Source: Thermohalobaculum sp963721105 (GTDB lineage Bacteria; Pseudomonadota; Alphaproteobacteria; Rhodobacterales; Rhodobacteraceae). Taken from it: a stretch of DNA of 64,000 nt. A program made the position numbers and the translations under genes. Location: NCBI GenBank assembly GCA_963721105.1, contig CAVRHY010000003.1, positions 1 to 64,000 of the forward strand, in the 5' to 3' direction. The notes under the pieces are model-generated. The model was not told the DNA's origin and ran no database searches. It was given only the letters and a program-made list of their open reading frames with translations. Positions 1-8,727 of the stretch are shown piece after piece (the stretch's first letter is position 1; each line of letters starts with the position of its first letter).

Positions 1-87
1 TGGTGCGGTCGAGAAGACTCGAACTTCCACGGGTTTTACCCCACAGCGACCTCAACGCTGCGCGTCTACCAATTCCGCCACGACCGC
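1..87 (-). tRNA. tRNA-Leu (GAG)
   Basis: Read on the minus strand this is a class II tRNA with encoded 3' CCA (positions 1-3), a seven-base acceptor stem GCGGTCG paired with CGACCGC, a T arm with TTCGAGTC, and a long variable arm as expected for leucine. The anticodon stem CAGCG/CGCTG encloses loop TTGAGGT, giving anticodon GAG, which reads CUC and CUU codons. It lies about 60 bases upstream of the divergently oriented lipB. Confidence 0.95.
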
Positions 88-149
88 ACGTCGCAGGACC
101 GCGCATGTAGCAAACGCCCCGGGGCTTGTGAAGCCCCGCCAACGCCCAT

Positions 150-938
150 ATGCCGGCCCGCATGATCGAGTGGCGGATCAGCGACGCGCCTGTCGCCTAT
201 CCAGAGGCGCTGGCCTGGATGGAGGCGCGGGTCGACGCGATCCGCGCCGGGCGCGCGGACGAATGCGTCTGGCTGCTCGAACATCCGCCGCTCTACACCG
301 CCGGCACCAGCGCGCGGCCCGAGGAGTTGGTCGACCCGGACCGGTTCCCCGTCTTCGCGGCGCGCCGCGGCGGGCGGTACACCTATCACGGCCCGGGCCA
401 GCGCGTGGCCTATGTCATGCTGGACCTCGAGCGCCGCGGCCGGGATCTGCGCCGCTTCGTCCACGCGCTCGAAGCGTGGGTCATCGCCAGCCTCGCCGAA
501 TTCCAGGTGCGCGCCGAGGCCCGCGAGGGTCGCGTCGGCGTCTGGGTGATGCGCCCCGACAAGGCGCCCGCGCCCGATGGCAGCCCGGCCGAGGACAAGA
601 TCGCCGCGATCGGCGTGCGCGTGCGGCGATGGGTGACGTTCCACGGCGTCTCGATCAATGTCGAGCCGGACCTCTCGCACTATGCCGGCATCGTGCCCTG
701 CGGCATCGTGGGGCACGGCGTCACCAGCCTTGTCGATCTCGGCCTGCCGGTGACGATGTCCGACCTCGACGTCGTCCTCCGGCGCCAGTTCGACGCCGCC
801 TTCCCGCCGGTTCCGGCCGTGGAGGAGATCCGGCGCGCGGGCCTGACGCGCCCACCGGAGCACGTGGATTTTTCGCGCATTCGTCCATGGCTGGGGCGAC
901 GGCAAGGCCGCAGGGCGACCGGCCTGCCGGCCCGTTGA
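150..938 (+). CDS. lipB: Octanoyl-[ACP]:protein N-octanoyltransferase
   Basis: Transfers octanoate from acyl carrier protein to the lipoyl domains of 2-oxoacid dehydrogenases and GcvH, the first step of lipoate assembly in the cytoplasm. The 262-residue product has the LipB signature GGRYTYHGPGQ at residues 74-84, the conserved lysine at about 150, and the catalytic cysteine in GIVPCGI at residue 184. The C-terminal 40 or so residues after the core look family-nonconserved. The start ATG at 150 gives the expected N terminus (IEWRISDAPVAYPEAL). A longer open frame from 128 to 1582 in another register is a by-product of high GC. LipA is not in the window. Confidence 0.95.
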   Translation: MPARMIEWRISDAPVAYPEALAWMEARVDAIRAGRADECVWLLEHPPLYTAGTSARPEELVDPDRFPVFAARRGGRYTYHGPGQRVAYVMLDLERRGRDLRRFVHALEAWVIASLAEFQVRAEAREGRVGVWVMRPDKAPAPDGSPAEDKIAAIGVRVRRWVTFHGVSINVEPDLSHYAGIVPCGIVGHGVTSLVDLGLPVTMSDLDVVLRRQFDAAFPPVPAVEEIRRAGLTRPPEHVDFSRIRPWLGRRQGRRATGLPAR

Positions 939-1072
939 CCGTCCGCGCGCGCAATGTCGGACCCTGGCGCCATTCGCCGCGGTCTCGCCGCGCCAATTCG
1001 TCGCCGCCCCTCTGGATGCCGCCGCGCGGACCGGATAGGCTCGGTCCAAGCAGCATCCGGGATCCGCACCAC

Positions 1073-1582
1073 ATGCCCTATACCCTCACCGAGATGGCCG
1101 ACGACATCCGCGCCCAGCTCTCCGTCCGGCAGGTCGACGACTGTGCCGAGTCGCTCTGCGCGATCGTCGGCCGAGGACTAGTCGACGACGACTTCGTCGC
1201 AGCGCACCTGCCTGACCGCGCCCCCGGCGAGCACCCCCGCGAGGTTCTCTACGAGGACCCCGAGCTCGGCTTCTGCATCTGCGGCCATGTCTACCAGGGA
1301 GCCGCCGAGACGGGCCCGCACGATCATGGCCCCAGCTGGGCGATCTACGGCCAGGCCGACGGTGTCACCGAGATGACTGACTGGAAGATCGTCCGGCCCG
1401 GCAGTGGCGACGCCCCCTCGCTGGTCGAGCCGGTCCGCACCTACCGGCTGTCCCGCGGCGACGCGCATTTCTACGGCGTCGGCGACGTGCACTCGCCGAA
1501 GCGGGAGGCGCCGACCCGGCTGATCCGCGTCGAGGGGGCGAATCTCGACCGCGTGCAGCGCTCGAACATCAAGGCGGCGTAG
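1073..1582 (+). CDS. Cupin-fold protein, possibly thiol-dioxygenase-like
   Basis: A 169-residue cytosolic protein with a single cupin core. Residues around 80-100 read TGPHDHGPSWAIYGQ then GVTEMTDW, which fits cupin motif 1 with two metal-ligand histidines (HDH) and a downstream glutamate. A second histidine-bearing strand, GVGDVHSP, supplies the usual third His. This arrangement is seen in metal-dependent dioxygenases of the cysteine-dioxygenase type and in related cupins, but I cannot name the substrate. The start ATG at 1073 is chosen because homology-like sequence begins there; the same frame is open upstream through lipB without meaning. It lies about 135 bases after lipB and could be co-transcribed. 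Confidence 0.7.
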   Translation: MPYTLTEMADDIRAQLSVRQVDDCAESLCAIVGRGLVDDDFVAAHLPDRAPGEHPREVLYEDPELGFCICGHVYQGAAETGPHDHGPSWAIYGQADGVTEMTDWKIVRPGSGDAPSLVEPVRTYRLSRGDAHFYGVGDVHSPKREAPTRLIRVEGANLDRVQRSNIKAA

Positions 1583-1710
1583 CCGATCTTCCCGTCTCGC
1601 GCCGGTCACCGTCATTGGCGCGCGTGGGGCTCTTCCTGGCTGCCGGTGGGGTCGGGCAGGGGCGGGCGCTGGCCCCGTGAACCCTGCGGCCGCTCGCGTG
1701 TTTCCCCTTC

Positions 1711-1956
1711 ATGGAACACATCCTCGCTTCTGACCCGCCGCCCGAGATCCCGCCGGGCCAGCCGCCCGTCCCGGGCCCCGATTATCCGCCCGACCAGCCG
1801 CCTGGCCCGGGGCCGGATTTTCCACCCGGCCAGCCGCCGGCGCCAACACCCGACTTCCCACCGGACCAGCCGCCGGCGCCCGGCCCGGACTTCCCGCCCG
1901 AGCAGCCGCCGAACCCAGGCCCCGATATTCCGCCCGAGGTGCCGATCACGCCCTGA
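1711..1956 (+). CDS. Small proline-rich repeat protein
   Basis: An 81-residue protein made almost entirely of near-perfect 12-residue repeats of the form PPxQPPxPGPDF, running from about residue 10 to 77. Six to seven units are present; the variable position after PPP alternates G, D and E. Codon use is uniform with the repeat, so the DNA is also repetitive at a 36-base period. There is no signal peptide or membrane segment. The even period and the acidic Asp in each unit suggest an extended polyproline-II rod. No function can be assigned. It could be a chance frame, but preservation of the repeat at protein level argues that it is translated. Confidence 0.55.
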   Translation: MEHILASDPPPEIPPGQPPVPGPDYPPDQPPGPGPDFPPGQPPAPTPDFPPDQPPAPGPDFPPEQPPNPGPDIPPEVPITP

Positions 1957-1984
1957 GGGATGGCGGGCAACAACGTTCGCCGTC

Positions 1985-2122
1985 ATGCCTGACGAAATCG
2001 GGAAATGCGCGCGCGGCGGGCCTGCTGCGGGGGCGCCCAAAGCCGCCTCGCCCTATGGCGAAATAGGCCTGGACGTCGATATGGGCTTCTACGGGGAACT
2101 GCCCGACGACCTACGCCGGTGA
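1985..2122 (+). CDS. Small hypothetical protein
   Basis: A 45-residue frame starting MPDEIGKCARGG and ending GELPDDLRR. I do not recognise it. It follows the proline-rich gene by 28 bases and has no strong Shine-Dalgarno sequence, so it may not be expressed. The following stretch 2123-2231, up to the stop of hpnH on the other strand, holds nothing I can identify. Confidence 0.3.
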   Translation: MPDEIGKCARGGPAAGAPKAASPYGEIGLDVDMGFYGELPDDLRR

Positions 2123-2231
2123 GCACATCGCTCGACGGCGCGACCCGACCTTGTCGCGGGAAGAGAAAAGGGCTGGGTTCAAATCGTTGAGAAAAGCAAG
2201 GCGGGCGGGGACTTCCGCGCGCAACCGCCGA

Positions 2232-3347
2232 TCAGGCTGCCTTCTCGCGCGCCATCTGCTCGGCGACGATGCGCTCGTGGTGCTCCTCGGCCTCGCGGGC
2301 GTTCGAGATGTCGATCTCGGGCGCCATCGGACCCCGTGTCCGCAGGCCCTTCATCGCCAGGCCCAGCATCTTGAGCGGGTTCGAGAACGCCATGTCGGCC
2401 GCCGTCGGTTCGTAGCCGCAGTGCGCCATGCAGTCGTTGCACTTGGCGTAGTTGCCGGTGCCGTAGAGGTCCCAGTCGGTCTCCTCGATCAGCTCGGCAT
2501 AACTGGCGACATGGCCCTCGCCCAGAAGGTAGCACGGCTTTTGCCAGCCGAAGACGTTTCGCGTCGGCATTCCCCAGGGGGTGCACCGCATCTCGGTGTT
2601 GCCCATCAGGAAGTCGAGGAACAGCGGCGAGTGCGTCAGGCTCCACTTCGATCCGCGATTTTTGCCGGTCGCCCAGACCTGGCGGAAGAATTCCTTGGTG
2701 CGCCGGCGCGCCAGGAAGTGTTCCTGGTCGGGCGCGCGTTCATAGGCGAAACCCGGCGACAGCGAGATCCCGACGCCCAGCGATGTCGCGTAGTCCAGGA
2801 AATCGGCAAGCTGGTCGGCGGGATAGCCCTCGAAGATCGTCGCGTTGACGTTCACCCGATGGCCTGCCGCCTGCGCCGCCTTGATGGCGCGCACGGCCTT
2901 GTCGAAGGTGCCGGTCTGGTCGACGGCCTTGTCGTGGTGCTGCCTCAGCCCGTCCAGGTGGACGCTGAAGAACAGGTAGTCCGACGGCTCGAACAGGTGC
3001 AGCTTCTTTTCCAGCAGCAGCGCGTTCGTGCAGAGCGAGACGTATTTCTTGCGCTCGACCAGGCCCTTGACGATCTGGTCGATCTCCTTGTGGATCAATG
3101 GCTCGCCGCCCGGGATCGCCACCATCGGCGCGCCGCATTCCTCGGCCGCGTCCCAGCACTCCTGCGGGCTGAGGCGGCGGTTCAGGATGGCGCCGGGGTA
3201 GTCGATCTTGCCGCAGCCGGGGCAGGCCAGGTTGCAGCGGAACAAGGGCTCGAGCATCAGCACGAGCGGGTAGCGCTTGTTCCCCTTCAGCTTCTGGCGG
3301 GCGATATAGGCCCCGATGGCGAGCTGCTGGCGCAGAGGGACGCCCAT
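2232..3347 (-). CDS. hpnH: Adenosyl-hopene transferase, radical SAM
   Basis: Joins the 5'-deoxyadenosyl group of S-adenosylmethionine to a hopene such as diploptene, the entry step to extended C35 hopanoids. The 371-residue product carries the radical-SAM cluster motif CxxxCxxC at residues 38, 42 and 45 (RCNLACPGCGK), the GGEP motif (IPGGEPLIHKEI), and the cysteine-bearing C-terminal domain (NYAKCNDCMAHCGYEP) of HpnH proteins. The start at 3347 is preceded on its strand by GGAAGGAGAT, an excellent ribosome site, so the longer open frame to 3500 is rejected. It is the third gene of an hpnN-hpnM-hpnH run. Confidence 0.95.
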   Translation of the reverse strand: MGVPLRQQLAIGAYIARQKLKGNKRYPLVLMLEPLFRCNLACPGCGKIDYPGAILNRRLSPQECWDAAEECGAPMVAIPGGEPLIHKEIDQIVKGLVERKKYVSLCTNALLLEKKLHLFEPSDYLFFSVHLDGLRQHHDKAVDQTGTFDKAVRAIKAAQAAGHRVNVNATIFEGYPADQLADFLDYATSLGVGISLSPGFAYERAPDQEHFLARRRTKEFFRQVWATGKNRGSKWSLTHSPLFLDFLMGNTEMRCTPWGMPTRNVFGWQKPCYLLGEGHVASYAELIEETDWDLYGTGNYAKCNDCMAHCGYEPTAADMAFSNPLKMLGLAMKGLRTRGPMAPEIDISNAREAEEHHERIVAEQMAREKAA

Positions 3348-3453
3348 CGTATCTCCTTCCGGGCGCCTCTTCCGGGCGCCAACTGGACCGGTTCGAGGGC
3401 CGGTTGACCATAAGGGCACGCCGCCGTCAAGCAGCGAGCCCATCTTGTGTCTC

Positions 3454-4042
3454 TTACAGCGAGTGCTGCTGCATGTAGGACAGCAGCGCGTCGACGCCAC
3501 CCTTGTCGATCATCGACGTGAACTCATCGCGCTTCAGCAGCAGGAACGAGGTGCCGCCGACCATCACGTCGATTATCCGCGGGCCGTTGGCCCCGTCGCG
3601 CAGCCGCCAGTCGACCGGCAGGTTCTTGCCGCCCTCGCGCTTGAAGACCGCGCTGACCAGCACGTCCTTCCTCGCCGGCTTTGCCTCGCCGACCTCGGGC
3701 GGGGTGGCGAGGCCACGGTCGAACTGCTCATGGTAGAGGTAGGCCAGATAGCCGGGCAGGAGCTGGCGGAACTTGTCGCGCTGCTCGGGCGTGAACTTGG
3801 CGACGCGCGGCTCGCTCAGGAAGCGCTCCCATACGTCAAAGTCGAAGGCTTTCTCGATCGCGCTCCGCAGCGCCGCATTGTCGTTCGACGACAGCGCCTC
3901 GTGCGCCTGCGTGACCAATTGCTGCGTCGCGTCGCGTGCCTCGGCCTGCTTGTCCTGCGCCTGGGCGGGGCCGGCGCCGATGCGCCGCCGCGCTGATCGA
4001 CAGGGCGAGCAGCGCGGTCGCGAGGCGGGTCAGGTATCTCAT
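3454..4042 (-). CDS. hpnM: HpnM/MlaC-family hopanoid or phospholipid carrier (frameshifted)
   Basis: A periplasmic lipid carrier of the Ttg2D/MlaC family, here expected to partner the HpnN exporter. A signal peptide begins at 4042 (MRYLTRLATALLALSISAAA) in one frame. The mature part, including WERFLSEPRVAKFTPEQRDKF and a C terminus ending SYMQQHSL, is in another frame. The switch lies near 3985, in a run of GC just after the signal peptide, and joining the frames restores a normal protein of about 195 residues with mature start near AQAQDKQAEARDATQQ. I treat it as one gene with a probable one-base sequencing indel. It lies between hpnN and hpnH, all on the minus strand. Confidence 0.85.
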
Positions 4043-4151
4043 CGCTCGTCTCCGGTTTGCACTCCAGCCAGTTAATGGGCTGGGCGGGGGTTTCGATCCC
4101 TCGAGGTGATGTCCGACGGCCCCGGCAGCGGGGCCCGGCGCGTAGAACGAG

Positions 4152-6740
4152 TCAGCGGCGCGACATCCAGCGCATGATTGCCGGCGTCAGCCCCAGCACC
4201 GACCCGACCGCGGCGAGCACCGAGATCGACAGCAGCACCCCCATGCTCGCCGTGCCGCGATGATGGCTGAGCGCCAGTGTGCCGAAGGCGGCGATCGTCG
4301 TCAGCGCCGAGAACAGCACGGCGCGCGGCGTAGAGGTGGCGAAGACCGCGCCCGGCGCCTGGCGCTCGCGGAGCGCGATGTGAACGCCGCTGTCGACCCC
4401 CAGCCCCAGCATCAGCGGCAGCACGATCACGTTCGCGTAATTGAACGGCATGTTCAGCAGCACCGACGCCGCCGCCGTCACGGTGCCCGCGATCGCGAGC
4501 GGAAACAGGATCGCCACGGTGTCGCCGACGCGCCGGGTCGAGAGCCACGAAAGCACTGCGGTCATGAACGCCGCCAGCAGGGTGGCCAGCAGCACGGCGC
4601 GCGCGACGGTACTGCCGGCCGCCTCGAGCTGCACAGGGCCGCCGGCTGCCTCGGGCTCGATGCGCTCGACCGTCCGGGCGAAGTCGGCGACCTCGGCCGG
4701 CGTATCGAGATCCTGCTCGGGCAGCACCTCGACGCGGTAGATGCCGTCGGGGGAGACATAGCGGCGCCTGAGCGGCTCGGGCAGCGTCTCCTCGGTGACG
4801 ACGTCGGCGTTCAGCATGGCCTGCAGCCGGCCGATCAGCAGCGGGAACGAGCGGAACAGGTCCTTTGTCAGCGCCGCGTCGCTCGCCGGCGTGCGTACGG
4901 CCTGGTAGCCGGCCAGTGCGGCGGCCAGCCGGCCGGCAGCGCCCGGCTGGCCCTCCAGCCGCTTCTGCAGCCGCCCGAGCGCCGCCGCCTTTGGATCGGT
5001 GTCGGAAAGCCGTGTCGGCGCCTCGCTGACGGCGTGTTCGATCGACGGCGCGGCGATGTCCAGCAACATCAGCTTCTGGTCCTGGTCGTGCGGGATCAGG
5101 GTCTGGATCGTCACCGCCGAGGCGACGCCCGGCACGTCCCGGAAGCGCGCCGCGATCTCGCCCGCCGCCTCGGCCGAGGGCGCCAGCACGTTGGCCCTGT
5201 AGGGCGTGGTCTGCGGCGAGGCAGCGAGCATCCTGAAGGCCCGCACCGAGGGCGAGTTCGGGTCGCGCAGTGCCATTGGATCGGCGTCGAAGCGGACATG
5301 GATCGCCGGCCAGACCGCCGCCGCGCCGAGCAGCAGCACGACATAGGGCAGGGCGCGCATCCGCCTGACGGGGCGCAGCGGCTCGCGCCTCGACTCTACG
5401 GTGCCGGCGGTGCGCGGCCGGAAGGCGATGACGGCCGGGATCAGCGTCGCCGCCGTCAGGAAAGCGATGATCGTGCCGGCGCTGCCGATCAGTCCCAACT
5501 GCGCCATGCCGACGAAGTTCGTGATCGAGAAGGCAAGGAAGGACAGCGCGGTCGTCCCCGCGCTCAGGACCAGCGCCTTGCCGGTGCGCTGCCCTGTCAG
5601 CAGCACCGCCTCGGCCGGCGGCACGCCGCCGCGTCGCGTCTCGGCGATATGCGCCAGGATGTGGATGGCGAAGTCGATGCCCAGCCCCACCATCAGCACG
5701 ACGAAGGCGACCGAGACGAGGTTCAGCGTCCCGATCGTCGCGGCTGCGAACCCGGCGGTCAGCGTCAGGCTGATCATCAGCGAGATCAGCGCGACGACCG
5801 AGCGGCCCGTGGCGCGCAGCGCGGCGCGCAGCAGCAGGGCGACGAGGATCAGCGACAGCGCGGTCGAGAGCTCGACGGTGCCGAAGACGCTCTGCAATTC
5901 CTCGGCGCGGAGTGCCGGCTCGCCGGTGACGCCGATCTCGACGCCGGCGGCGATGTCCGCCGGCAGTGCGGCGATGGCGGCCTGGATGGCGTCCAGAGCC
6001 GGCCGGGCGGGGCTGAGCCGACCGAGGTCCAGCTCGGGCGTCACCGTGACGACGCGCGTCGCGGGCCCGGCGGCCCCGTCCTGCCCGCCGCCTCCCCCCT
6101 CGAGCAACGAGGTCCAGCCGAACATTCGGTGCCCGCCCGCGGCGTATGCCTCGAAGACGTTCGCCGCCTCACCGTACAGCGGGTCCAGTCCGCCGGGGCC
6201 GATCTCGGCATGCGCCGACAGCGCCGCCGCCTGGTCAAGCGCACCGAGGAAGCCGTCGAGCGTCTGGTCGGCGCGCAGCTCGGCGATCAGGTTCGACGAC
6301 TTCGACAGCCGAACAAACAGCTGCTCGACCTGGGCGGCGTCGCGGTAGAGGAAGCCGTGCGCCACCATGAACGGGTTGGCCGACGGCGCGAACACCGACT
6401 GGATCCAGGTCGTGTCCTGCCGCAGCCGGTCGACCAGAGCGGTCACCGCCAGGTCGGCCGCCTCCGCCTGCGGCGCCCTGACGATCATGAGGATGGCCGA
6501 GCGCAGTTGTGGGAAGGCAGCGTTCAGCGCGGTCGCGCGCTGTTGCGCCGGCAGGTCGGCTGCAAGCATCTTCGATGAATCGGAATCGACGGCAAGGCGC
6601 GGCAGCGCCAGCGCCGCCAGGACCAGGAGGATGCCGAGGATCGCGACCGCCGTCTTCGGCCAGCGTCCGGCCGTGTCCATCCAGCGCGCGACGCCCCGGT
6701 TGAGGAGGGAGACGGGCTCGCCGCTGGGTGATCCTGCCAT
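4152..6740 (-). CDS. hpnN: Hopanoid transporter, MMPL/RND family
   Basis: An inner-membrane RND-superfamily protein thought to move hopanoids toward the outer membrane. The 862-residue product has two repeated halves, each with one N-terminal membrane helix, a large periplasmic loop and a five-helix bundle. The first helix is at residues 32-50 (KTAVAILGILLVLAALAL). The bundles carry LMVGLGIDFAIHILAH and LMLGLGVDSGVHIALR, the MMPL signature helices with a charged residue. The start ATG at 6740 is preceded by GAAGGA. It is the first gene of hpnN-hpnM-hpnH and is divergent from mlaA across a 125-base shared promoter region (6741-6865). Confidence 0.93.
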   Translation of the reverse strand: MAGSPSGEPVSLLNRGVARWMDTAGRWPKTAVAILGILLVLAALALPRLAVDSDSSKMLAADLPAQQRATALNAAFPQLRSAILMIVRAPQAEAADLAVTALVDRLRQDTTWIQSVFAPSANPFMVAHGFLYRDAAQVEQLFVRLSKSSNLIAELRADQTLDGFLGALDQAAALSAHAEIGPGGLDPLYGEAANVFEAYAAGGHRMFGWTSLLEGGGGGQDGAAGPATRVVTVTPELDLGRLSPARPALDAIQAAIAALPADIAAGVEIGVTGEPALRAEELQSVFGTVELSTALSLILVALLLRAALRATGRSVVALISLMISLTLTAGFAAATIGTLNLVSVAFVVLMVGLGIDFAIHILAHIAETRRGGVPPAEAVLLTGQRTGKALVLSAGTTALSFLAFSITNFVGMAQLGLIGSAGTIIAFLTAATLIPAVIAFRPRTAGTVESRREPLRPVRRMRALPYVVLLLGAAAVWPAIHVRFDADPMALRDPNSPSVRAFRMLAASPQTTPYRANVLAPSAEAAGEIAARFRDVPGVASAVTIQTLIPHDQDQKLMLLDIAAPSIEHAVSEAPTRLSDTDPKAAALGRLQKRLEGQPGAAGRLAAALAGYQAVRTPASDAALTKDLFRSFPLLIGRLQAMLNADVVTEETLPEPLRRRYVSPDGIYRVEVLPEQDLDTPAEVADFARTVERIEPEAAGGPVQLEAAGSTVARAVLLATLLAAFMTAVLSWLSTRRVGDTVAILFPLAIAGTVTAAASVLLNMPFNYANVIVLPLMLGLGVDSGVHIALRERQAPGAVFATSTPRAVLFSALTTIAAFGTLALSHHRGTASMGVLLSISVLAAVGSVLGLTPAIMRWMSRR

Positions 6741-6865
6741 GCCGGTCCTTCAGTTCCGCATGCGCACTAGCACTCACGGCGTCGGAGTTATATCGTCCAG
6801 CGCGCTTTCGGAATCAACGGAAGCCTCGCCCCCGCCCTAGTGGCACCACGATCCGGGAGAATTTG

Positions 6866-7712
6866 ATGGCGTTTCGATCCGCATCCAAGTGGACTGTCCC
6901 GGTTCTGGCTCCCGTCCTGGCCGCCATGTTGCTGACCGGATGCGCCACCGCCGAAGGGCAGCGCACCGGGCTGGCGGCGACCGACCCCTACGAGCCGTTC
7001 AACCGCGTCATGCTCCAGGGCAATACAAGGCTCGACCGATTCATGCTGCGCCCGGCCGCTCAGGCCTATGATTTCGCGGTGCCCCAGACGGTGAAGTTCG
7101 TCATCCACAACGAACTCGATTACGTCTCTACTCCCGTGGACTTCTTCAACTACCTGCTGCAGGGCTCGTTCAGGAACGCCGGCACCTCGCTGGCCCGCTT
7201 TACGATGAACACCGTTCTCGGCGGCGTCGGCTTGCTCGACCCGGCAACCGAGTTCGGCCTGCCGAAGGAGGAGACAGACTTTGGCATCACACTCGGCAGG
7301 TGGGGCGTGGCCGAGGGCCCGTATCTCGTTCTGCCGCTGCTGGGCCCATCCACGACGCGCGGGCTGCCGGGCTTCGTCGTCGACAGGGCGTTCAGCCCGC
7401 TGACCTATGTTGGTCCCTTCACCACGCTCGATGGCCTTTCGCCGGCGTTTACCGCCGCGGGCCTGCTGGACACGCGGTCCGAGAATGCCGACCTGATCGA
7501 CCAGCTTCTTTACGAGACCGAGGATCCGTACGTCACGCTGCGCGCCGCCTACCTGCAGCGCCGCCGCGCCCAGTTGGCCGGCGCCGAGGGCGCGGTCGAC
7601 AACCTGCCCGACATCTTCGACGATGAATCAGCCCCGGCCGACGGAAGCGCGCCCGCGCAGGAGGCACGCCGCGCAGGCACCGCCCGCGCAGGAGGCACCG
7701 CCGGCGCAGTAG
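6866..7712 (+). CDS. mlaA: MlaA/VacJ outer-membrane lipoprotein (3' frameshift)
   Basis: Removes mislocalised phospholipids from the outer leaflet of the outer membrane and passes them to a periplasmic MlaC-type carrier. The N terminus is a lipoprotein signal with lipobox LLTGC, cysteine at residue 26, followed by the family motif DPYEPFNRVM. The core continues through FGLPKEETDFGITLGRWGV and GPSTTRG to LYETEDPY. The frame as given never stops before 8671, reading on through a tRNA and pcm. An Ala-Pro-Gln-rich tail (APPAQEAPPAQ) ending in TAG at 7710-7712 is in the next register, so a small indel near 7670 is likely. The neighbouring hpnM is itself an MlaC-type carrier. Confidence 0.9.
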
Positions 7713-7713
7713 G

Positions 7714-7740
7714 CGCCGGCCGCCGAGGCGGCGGCCGGCG
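7714..7740 (+). terminator. GC-rich hairpin after mlaA
   Basis: An 11-base perfect stem, CGCCGGCCGCC at 7714-7724 pairing with 7730-7740, with a five-base loop. It begins two bases after the inferred mlaA stop. There is no T-tract after it, so it may act as a 3' mRNA-end stabiliser or a weak terminator between mlaA and the convergent tRNA-Cys. Confidence 0.5.
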
Positions 7741-7761
7741 TGATGTCATCCGGAAGAGGGG

Positions 7762-7835
7762 TGGAGGCGACGGCCGGAATCGAACCGGCGTGCACGGATT
7801 TGCAGTCCGCTGCGTAACCACTCCGCCACGTCGCC
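7762..7835 (-). tRNA. tRNA-Cys (GCA)
   Basis: On the minus strand the gene starts GGCGACG, pairs with CGTCGCC, and has encoded CCA at 7762-7764. The anticodon arm reads GGACTGCAAATCC, giving anticodon GCA, and the T arm contains GGTTCGATTCC. It is 74 bases, normal for cysteine tRNA. It is the only tRNA between mlaA and pcm and faces both genes. Confidence 0.95.
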
Positions 7836-8017
7836 AGAGGAGCCCCGGACCCCCGCAAGGCCCCGGCACGTGGCGCGTCATTAGCGCCGGGCAGGGCGGA
7901 TTGCAAGACGGTCACAGGGTACCGCGCCGCCATCGTGGCGCGCCGGCTTTTCTTGCGCCGACGCGGGTGGTGTGGCAGAGAACATCAACGGCTTCGGAGT
8001 GGTTTCGGAACAGATGC

Positions 8018-8671
8018 ATGACGGATTTCGCTGCGGCGCGTGAGGCCATGGTCGATACGCAGGTCCGCACCTCGGACGTCACCAGGTACTCGGTCATCGA
8101 CGCGATGCTCTGGTGCCCGCGCGAGGTGTTCGTGCCACGGGCGCGGCGCGACGTCGCTTATGCCGAGGCCGAGATCCCGCTGGCGCCCGGCCGTGCCATG
8201 CTGACCGCGCGCGCCTTCGCCAAGATGCTCGAGGCAGCCGGGATCGGCCCGGGCGACCTCGTGCTCGACCTCGCCCCGGGCACCGGGTACTCGACGGCCG
8301 TGATCTCGCGGCTGGCCGCCGCCGTCGTGGCGATCGAGCCAGACGCCGAGCTCGCCACGCAGGCCGCCGAGGCGCTTGAGAGGATCGAGGTCGTCAACGC
8401 CGTCGTCAGCCAGGGCGACCCGACCCGCGGCGATCCGGCGCACGGCCCGTACGACGTGATCTTCGTAAACGGCGCCGTCCAGCACCTGCCGGAAGCGCTG
8501 ACCGACCAACTCAAGGATGGCGGCCGGCTTGTCGCGATCTTCATCGACCGCGGCGTCGGCCAGTGCCGCGTCGTGCTGCGCGTCGGCGACACGCTGGCGC
8601 AGCGCATCGCCTTTGACATAAACGGCCCGCTCGTCCCTGGCTTCGAGGCGAAGCGGGCATTTGCATTCTGA
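8018..8671 (+). CDS. Protein-L-isoaspartate O-methyltransferase family protein
   Basis: A SAM-dependent enzyme that methylates isoaspartyl residues in damaged proteins. The 217-residue product carries the family N terminus (ARE.MVDTQVRTSDVT), PREVFVP, and SAM motif I VLDLAPGTGYS at about 82-92. This alphaproteobacterial subgroup, located directly upstream of tolC, is conserved, although its true substrate is less certain than that of E. coli Pcm: motif I has LAPGTG rather than IGTGSG. The start ATG at 8018 follows a 180-base gap after tRNA-Cys that probably holds the promoter. Confidence 0.85.
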   Translation: MTDFAAAREAMVDTQVRTSDVTRYSVIDAMLWCPREVFVPRARRDVAYAEAEIPLAPGRAMLTARAFAKMLEAAGIGPGDLVLDLAPGTGYSTAVISRLAAAVVAIEPDAELATQAAEALERIEVVNAVVSQGDPTRGDPAHGPYDVIFVNGAVQHLPEALTDQLKDGGRLVAIFIDRGVGQCRVVLRVGDTLAQRIAFDINGPLVPGFEAKRAFAF

Positions 8672-8727
8672 GGATCCCGCGTCCGGGGGTTCCGCGTAAC
8701 CACAACGACAACAAGGACGGAGTGGGC

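Noticed and set aside
128..1582. A 484-codon open frame through lipB and the cupin gene
   Set aside because: It is the cupin frame left open through lipB by high GC. The upstream part encodes arginine-rich text with no family pattern, while lipB in the other frame is complete.
4260..6578. A very long open frame antisense to hpnN
   Set aside because: Its text is Gln-Arg-Asp-rich shadow coding from the complementary strand of a high-GC gene; hpnN has full family motifs.
6728..8671. One continuous 647-codon frame through mlaA, tRNA-Cys and pcm
   Set aside because: The middle is Arg-Gly-rich nonsense and includes a tRNA gene. Two real proteins share a register only because the mlaA tail has an indel.
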